Shown here: positions 9,960 to 16,131 of the stretch, piece by piece | Layout of the letters: each line of letters opens with the position of its first letter | How positions within the stretch are numbered: position 1 is the stretch's first letter | Assembly (NCBI GenBank): GCA_000697335.1 | Contig: JNEM01014389.1 | Span: 1 to 16,131 of the forward strand | DNA from: Conidiobolus incongruus B7586 | Lineage: Eukaryota > Entomophthoromycota > Entomophthoromycetes > Entomophthorales > Conidiobolaceae | Direction: 5' to 3' | Length of the DNA: 16,131 nt | Position numbers and translations under genes: made by a program | The notes under the pieces: model-generated | What the model saw: the letters and a program-made list of their open reading frames with translations, nothing else | Told to the model about the DNA's origin: nothing | The model's database searches: none

Positions 9960-10625
9960 TCTATCATAATTCAATTTCAAATAGAATTTATTTTAAAAAA
10001 AGAAATTTAATTAGGGAATATTAATATATTTAAAAAAATTTATTTATTTCATGTTTATTTTTTTAATAATTTGGTACTCAAAAATTAGAAGATTTGAGAT
10101 TAATCATACAATTTTGTCCAATTTGACAAATGCTTATGTCAAAAATTATTTCAGAGTTCCTTTAATCAAAGTTGATATGTTAAATCAAGAAATAGAGCAT
10201 GTCATAGATGTTTTACCAGAAGATAGTTGTTGATGAATACACATTGCATCAATCGAATTATTCGAATAAAATAACGCTCGAAATATTAGCGAATTGGACG
10301 AAATTAAGATAAATATGTATCTTTAATATTGTTAATTGGTAATTATTAATATTGGTTGGAAATTTAGACAATATTAGGACAATAATAAATTAGAATATTT
10401 TATATTTAGCTTATGTCCTCAATTAGAATCTAAACCTAATTTTAGTGCTTAAATTTTAAACAATAAAATTAAAAAAATCGCTATAAAAGTTCTAACTACT
10501 GTTATACTTTATTAGCTCCAAATTCATTTCTTAATATTAATTTTAATTTTTGGATACTTATTAAAATATAATACTGGCACAAAATAATAATTTTTTTAGT
10601 TTGGATTGAAATGACGTTAGTATCT
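9960..10625. other. Convergent 3' spacer between COG4 locus and OSH3-type gene
   Basis: The spacer lies between the ends of two genes pointing toward each other and so should hold both polyadenylation regions. A 60-codon plus-strand frame at 10051-10233 has a protein-like end with the run EIEHVIDVLPED. It does not match the missing COG4 C-terminus and was not recognised. The rest is AT-rich with no element seen. Confidence 0.45.
10051..10233 (+). CDS. Unidentified short open frame, possibly a gene relic
   Basis: Sixty codons open with ATG inside an AT-rich lead and end in TGA. The first dozen residues look like translated spacer, while the last forty have balanced, protein-like composition (RVPLIKVD, then an acidic end). 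It sits about 90 bases past the COG4 stop and could be the remains of a separate exon. No family is recognised and it may well not be expressed. Confidence 0.25.
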   Translation: MFIFLIIWYSKIRRFEINHTILSNLTNAYVKNYFRVPLIKVDMLNQEIEHVIDVLPEDSC

Positions 10626-13600
10626 TTAAAAAATATGAGGAATATCTTTAAATTGTTTTTTCTCCCTGGCTTCCCAATAACCTCCTTGGTAAATAAAAGC
10701 ATCTTCTAATTTGTTTTCATAATTAGTTTGCTTTTGTAATTTAAACCAAATGGGCTGATAAGTTTCGCCCTTTTCTTCTCTTTCTCTTCTTCTGGCTCTT
10801 TGACCTTCTTCTAACCTAACTTTTTCTGATTCGGCTAAGTCAACTTTGCCATCTTCAAATAACCTTTGATCTGGTCTAAGTCTGGTATCTGTGATAGGTA
10901 AAACTCCCTCTAAATCGGGTGTAATTTCATTCAATTCCATGGCAAAAGATGTGAAACAGTACATTGACTCAGCATTCGATGGAAGTGGTTTGGCTTTCCA
11001 GAGGATTTCAAGATTATCTTTTCCTTTCTCTATCATCAAGGAACTGTTCCATTGACCTGTTAGTTTATAAACAACGTTTCCCTTTGAATCATGGAGCGTT
11101 GCTTTGGCTTCTTGGTTAGAAGAACTAAAGAGAGTGGATTCTTTGAAAATAATTTTGGCATATTCTCCAGTGGTCAAATTGGTGATTTTAACTTCACCAC
11201 TTTGTTCGATATATTTCCTACCACCGACAATATTACGCATCCATGTAACGCTTTTGTTGTAAACGAAATGATCTGATTTATCGCTACCGTTTGCAGAATT
11301 TTTAAATGTAATATGAGTTGTACCCAAACTATTTAATTCCATGGATTTACCCCAAAATTTGTTTTTAGGTTTCATTTCACTCCACACTTCCCATCCAGGC
11401 TCTATACTTGTACAGTGATAAGCAAAGATAAGAGGATTATGACTGACTTTTTCAGAAAGGAATCTGAAACCACGATCTGGTCTGAAGTTTTCGTAAGTTT
11501 CACCAAGTAATGGATTGAAAGGTTTTCTCTCGGCACGATATCCAGCTGAGGCATATGCAGAGAAGGCAAATGCTGTTACCATTAAGAGGCGATCCATGGA
11601 AGAAGTCGAATTTAATGCACGATCCAAAAATTCACTGTATTCGAATTCCTCACACATTCTTTGAAGAATACCCAAGGGTTCATTCAGGCTAATAGGCATT
11701 GATATGGTGGACAGATCTTTACCAATATTTTGTCTCAAAATGGTTAATAAATTTACATCATTGCCACTTGTGGGTGCTGGTAATGCAGTGCGTCTTGTGA
11801 ATGGTTTAGATGATTGAAATTTTTTTGGAGATAGTGTTAAAGAAGGAGTGGATCCATTTTCATTAGGACTATCATCATCTTCATCATCATCATTTTCATC
11901 AATGATAACGGGATTAGCAACATCGTCATCGTCTTCTGGGAAAGTTGGAGACTCGTCTGATCGAAATCGGAGATCAGTAGGACTGTGGACATTATCTTGT
12001 TGATCAATATCAATAGCATCAAAGAACTCTTCATCTGCTCCAGCGGTTTCAATTGAGACGGTAGATAAAAATCTGGATCGGCGACTACGATGTCCATGAA
12101 GACGCCCGTTTGCGTTAATACCACCGCTCTGTAAATGATCAGGTATGGGATTACTCAAAGAGCCCTTGGAATTAATTGTGAACGGACTAGAAGCACGAGA
12201 CGAATTTTGTGCAGAGAGATTGCCCACTGTGTTAATATATTGAAGCTCTAACTTTCTCTTGCTATCAAGTTCTTTTTGGATGTGTTCATCAATCCATTTA
12301 GTGTCAACTAAAGCGGATTGAACCAAAGTTTTTATATTATTTCGAATTGAATCGAGGCTATCAATTGAATTAGGTGTACCATTAGTTACAGTGGGATCGC
12401 GTTTAGTTCTAAAAGAAATAAACTTGGGTTTTTGATTACTCTTAGAGGCATCTGAAGCTGAAGATTGCTGAGAGGATGAAGGAGCCATTGGAGTTGAGAC
12501 AGAAGTGCCTGGTGAGGAAATCTGAGCCATAATAGCGCTTAATGTCTGCTGCAGCTGTTGGAGTTTAGCTTGTATTTCGGGGCCATTATCTTCAGTGAGA
12601 ATACCAGTTCCTTCGCCATTCTTTATTACAGATTGTCTAATGGTTAAAGATCTTTCTATAGCTCTCAAAGCCAAATCTTCGCGGCGATTTGCAAGAGAGC
12701 CTTGTGATGGAAATTCCATTAATTGCTGTGATGTATTATCTACATTCAATCGAATCACATGAATCCAACGATCGAAATCCTCTCTTGTGAAATACTTGAA
12801 ACGAAAGAGCTCATTCCCTGAATCAATATTAATAGAAAGTGTTTTTGGAGAGATTGAAAATACAGATTGATGTAATTTGACGGATCCACGTGATGGACCA
12901 TTTTCCAATTTAGAGTAACTTAGTACACCCATTTTGATTTGACACCAACGTTTTGCCCATCCTTGCATCTTTTTCTTTTTTTTCTTTAGCAACCATCCAG
13001 AAATTTCAGCATCTTGCATTTCTGATTGATTCAATGGTGCTAAAGAATAATAAACATCATTAATATATTTGAAATATAGCCAATTTTAAAATTAAATGTC
13101 TGAATAAAAACATAATATAAAAACTATTATTTACCTGATTCTACCGATATTTTAACATCAATTTGACACCTTTGATTTTGTGATTCATTACTAAAAAACA
13201 TACGATAATAACCTGTTTTATCAACCAATATCTTCCCCTTAACTTGGCCCGTACTCTCCATAGTACTAATAGGAAGAATTTCTATCAAGCTATTTGTATT
13301 TAACTCATTAATACCCCTCGCGTTTGGTGAAAAGGGTGGTGAACTCAATAAATTGCCACTGGGAGAAGTAATTTCCTGGTTAGTTTCACTACTTTGTCTC
13401 ATTGTAAGACTGCTCTGAGAAATATTCTTCTGTAAATAATTACTAGAAGGTTGAGGTGTATTAAAGTAGTCCGACTTGGCAATACCAACTGGTGATAAAG
13501 GATAATTATCATTTGGAGATAGCGGGTTATCAGAATTAGCAGCTTGAGGTTCTAAATAGAGCGCATAAGATAACGTTATAGGAGATGGAGATGTTTCAAA

Positions 13601-13699
13601 TGTGTAGCAAATGGTCGAATTAGGTTTTTTGATGTGAAAGCGGTGAAAGTGTTTTTGACCTGGCGCCAAGTCATACAATTGTGTAAATGGATATGACAT
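10626..13699 (-). CDS. OSH3: Osh3-type oxysterol-binding protein (GOLD-PH-FFAT-ORD)
   Basis: Two exons, 13699-13135 and 13039-10626, join through a 95-nt GT-AG intron (13134-13040) and encode 992 residues, close to the 996 of yeast Osh3. Yeast Osh3 acts at ER-plasma membrane contacts in PI4P transport and control. Residues 1-188 are a GOLD domain with a Ser/Asn-rich insert, ending in GYYRMFF and VDVKI-like strands. A PH domain spans about 200-290: GWLLKKKKKKMQGW, then the conserved Trp in DRWIHVI. A disordered Ser/Pro-rich region with an acidic Asp/Glu tract (about 555-580) follows. It holds a near-ideal FFAT motif, EFFDAID (about 526-532), which binds VAP proteins of the ER. The ORD covers about 608-985. 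The family signature EQxSHHPP reads EKVSHNPL, so one of the two PI4P-binding His is Asn; the fold is otherwise well kept (NPLLGETYE, GRKYIEQSGEV). The start is the first ATG, and the domain begins right there. Confidence 0.93.
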
Positions 13700-15737
13700 A
13701 ATATATGTATTTTTTTTAAATTAAAAAAATTAAATATTAAAAATAATTAATGATATAAAATATATATTGATACTTGAAAAAGATTAAAGCGATAAATTAG
13801 TAGTAGATGTAGAATATATATAGTTTAGATCATAAATAACATGGAATTCAATTGGATCTCTCCTAATATTGAATATATTAAATGTTAAAATTGGATTACA
13901 ATTAAAAATAGTTTAAAAAATTATTGATCAAGTTGATTCTTTATATAGAAGTTAAGATTGTTAAGAAAAACTTTATGGAATACCATTAATGCATCAAATT
14001 AATTGTTATTAGTCACATGAAAACCAGATAAGTTAAAATATAATATGCTGAATAATATATAAGTAGTATAAATTTAATAGTTAAAAAAATATTTTGGCAA
14101 TTAAATTTTAATTAATTTTGATATATTAAACAATTAAATTACACATTTAAAGACATTATTTTACAAATATCATTTTAATAATCCATTTTACAAAATACTT
14201 AAATATTTAAAAATAACTTCAAATATTATTTAAAGAGATGAATCAACGATATTCAATGTTATAGAATATGTTATTTTCACTTAGTTCATTATCAAAATTA
14301 TAGTAAGTGATTTAATAATCACAAATGACTAAATATTGATATCCTTTAACTCTAATAGAATGATTGAATGTAACGATTAATAAAGTTTTTAACTAAGATA
14401 TTTAGCTATTCTCTTATATTATTGACTATTATAATATCCTACTGAAAAAGTTAACATAAAACATAAAATTTAGAATTCTATAGTATATATTTTAATTTAG
14501 TTTTAATAGTCATTCACATTGATTAAACATATAACGATATATTTAGATCAAATCTTCAATACAAAGGCATATGATATATATTTCATATGTAATATTCATA
14601 ATATAAAAAGAATTGCGATAATAATATAATGCTTAGGATAGTGATTGTTAATATGTACTAAAAATCCACTAATTTAATATTCAAATCAACCCTCATTAGT
14701 TGATAAGTGATTTGAAATTAGTGACAAATACTAAATAATTTTTCTCAACACATTTGTAAATAGATATCATATAATCAGTGTATTATATAATCATTAATAA
14801 TATTAATTGACATCATGAATAGACTGCAATATAAATAACAATATATAATAGTACTAATATCGACATAATAATAAAGTTAAAAAATTTCGAATTCGATAAA
14901 AAAAATCTAATTTTTAATGGAATTATCCATCAAATATTTGAAAATTTAACAATCATATTTATAATCAACTTTTACTAGATGCTTTATATTCAATCAAATC
15001 ATATTAAAATTTGGAATATTTAATTAAATATCAAACCATTCTATACTAAATATTTAATTCAAAATTCAAGCCATAAAATAATGAGATAAAATATTTTTAA
15101 TTGCATTAATTACTTATGCTTTTTAACATAATTTAAATCATGTGATAATAATTAATTATTCTAAATATTTTATCTCGATATATATATATATATTTTTATA
15201 TATTATGTTTTAGTTATTAAATATTAATACAAAAAAATTAATGGAAATGATAACTATTGATTTCAACTATCAGACGCCATTTTTTTGAAAAAAGTTTTAT
15301 TATTATTATTATATTGGATAAAGTTTGGCTAAAATTTTTAAAGATATTAAAATGTATAAAATGATGAAAATTATGATAATGTTTAGTTAAAAAAAATACA
15401 AAAAGTTTCATTGTCACAAAATTATTAATTTTGAGAGCATAATAATAGCTAATATCCTCAATTATATTTTTTAACCAAAGGTTGTTTAATTAAAATTAAA
15501 GTAATTTCGAAATTAATCCTAAAGTAAAATCGGTAAAACAAATATATCATCAACAATTTTATAAATTGATATATTACATAATGGGATATGACATTGATCT
15601 ATAATTATACAAAAAAATCATTCATAAATTGAACTTGATTTTTTACAAAATATTTAATTTAATATTAATTTAGTTTCAAACAAGTATACTATAAATAATC
15701 AGAAATACTGGCATATCAATCTATAAGTTTAGAGTAA
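13700..15737. other. AT-rich spacer between OSH3-type gene and GPN3
   Basis: Two kilobases without a supportable gene. The right part contains the 3' flank of GPN3 and the left part the promoter side of the OSH3-type gene (both minus strand). An AT dinucleotide run stands near 15178-15192 and a short TTA run near 15299-15312. Frames over about 15 codons with protein-like composition were not found. Confidence 0.6.
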
Positions 15738-16131
15738 TTATTCATAATCTTCCATATCATCCTCCATTTCTTTAGGCATTTCAGGTTCTAAATCTTCTCC
15801 ATATTGAATAGCATTATCAGCATAACTCAATATGTATTCGACACTATCTTCATCTGTGTTATTCAATGGGATAAAACTGACTAGAGATTGATCTTCAATC
15901 AATTGCACCAATCCCAAGTTCAACTGATGAAATTTTTCAGTGAATCCACCCTTAACGCCTATGCTTTTGTCATCGTCATCAAGCAATAAAGTTGGATCAA
16001 CATCCAAAAATCTTTGAATTAACTCTTCATCACCCTCAGCCAATAAATCCATCTTGGTCAACACATTAACATAGGGAATTTCAATATTAATCATACTACT
16101 CATAGCACTCATGACCCCAGAGAAAAATTTA
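15738..16131 (-). CDS. GPN3: GPN3, GPN-loop GTPase, C-terminal part
   Basis: The frame is open from the right window edge to a TAA at 15738-15740 and gives about 130 residues, roughly the last half of a GPN-loop GTPase. GPN3 works with GPN1 in assembly and nuclear import of RNA polymerase II. The visible part starts with a KFFSGVMSAMSSM helix and IPYVN strand, then the guanine-specificity motif TKMD. Near the end NAIQYGEDLEP matches the GPN3-specific run (human AIQYGEDLEF) and distinguishes it from GPN1 and GPN2. An acidic stretch DDDD within the middle and an acidic tail (MEDDMEDYE) follow family habit. The P-loop and the GPN motif are outside the window. The internal ATG at 16110-16112 is not the start, since the homologous frame continues upstream of it. 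No intron is seen in this part. Confidence 0.92.
   Translation of the reverse strand, partial: KFFSGVMSAMSSMINIEIPYVNVLTKMDLLAEGDEELIQRFLDVDPTLLLDDDDKSIGVKGGFTEKFHQLNLGLVQLIEDQSLVSFIPLNNTDEDSVEYILSYADNAIQYGEDLEPEMPKEMEDDMEDYE

Noticed and set aside
10502-10702. 66-codon minus-strand frame overlapping the 3' end of the OSH3-type gene.
   Set aside because: It runs mostly over AT-rich 3' flank and is Ile/Lys-rich, typical of translated spacer.
11091-11276. 61-codon plus-strand frame antisense to the OSH3-type ORD.
   Set aside because: Antisense shadow of a well-conserved domain with no support of its own.
11837-12124. 95-codon minus-strand frame within the OSH3-type gene.
   Set aside because: It is a shadow frame over the low-complexity acidic linker of the real gene and has the Met/Leu-rich composition expected from that.

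Overview
The window reads as nuclear DNA of a very AT-rich fungus, probably an early-diverging lineage (Glomeromycotina or another Mucoromycota-like group would fit; this placement is inference). The evidence is a full-length oxysterol-binding protein with the fungal Osh3 layout (GOLD, PH, FFAT, ORD), short GT-AG introns of about 34 to 95 nt, and a PPPDE/thioredoxin fusion. The standard genetic code fits all intact genes.

Layout from left to right. Bases 1 to about 1540 are a nearly C/G-free block in which CA and TG dinucleotides are scarce, which looks like repeat-induced point mutation of old DNA. A plain AT-rich spacer follows. A four- or three-exon gene on the minus strand (2554-3639) encodes a DeSI-like PPPDE protease fused to a thioredoxin fold. 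A tRNA-Thr(AGU) lies just upstream of it on the same strand (3996-4067). From about 4183 to 5165 there is an island of much more balanced base composition with broken coding-like pieces, one of which resembles the zinc-ligand motif of M28 aminopeptidases. Bases 5166 to 7898 are an AT-rich desert with microsatellites and a few short coding-like shreds.

At 7899-9959 (plus strand) lies a recognisable but badly broken COG4 gene (Golgi tethering complex). Its segments match COG4 in the right order, but it is interrupted by several stops and frame changes and lacks the C-terminal part. Convergent to it, 13699-10626 on the minus strand is an intact two-exon OSH3-type gene of 992 codons. A 2 kb AT-rich spacer separates this from the 3' part of GPN3 (minus strand), a GTPase needed for nuclear import of RNA polymerase II, which runs off the right edge.

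The genes are unrelated in function except that COG4 and Osh3 both belong to Golgi/ER membrane traffic. No mobile-element genes, CRISPR arrays or operons were seen. I did not find a clear new system; the most interesting items are the COG4 decay, the RIP-like block, the composition island and the odd PPPDE-thioredoxin protein.
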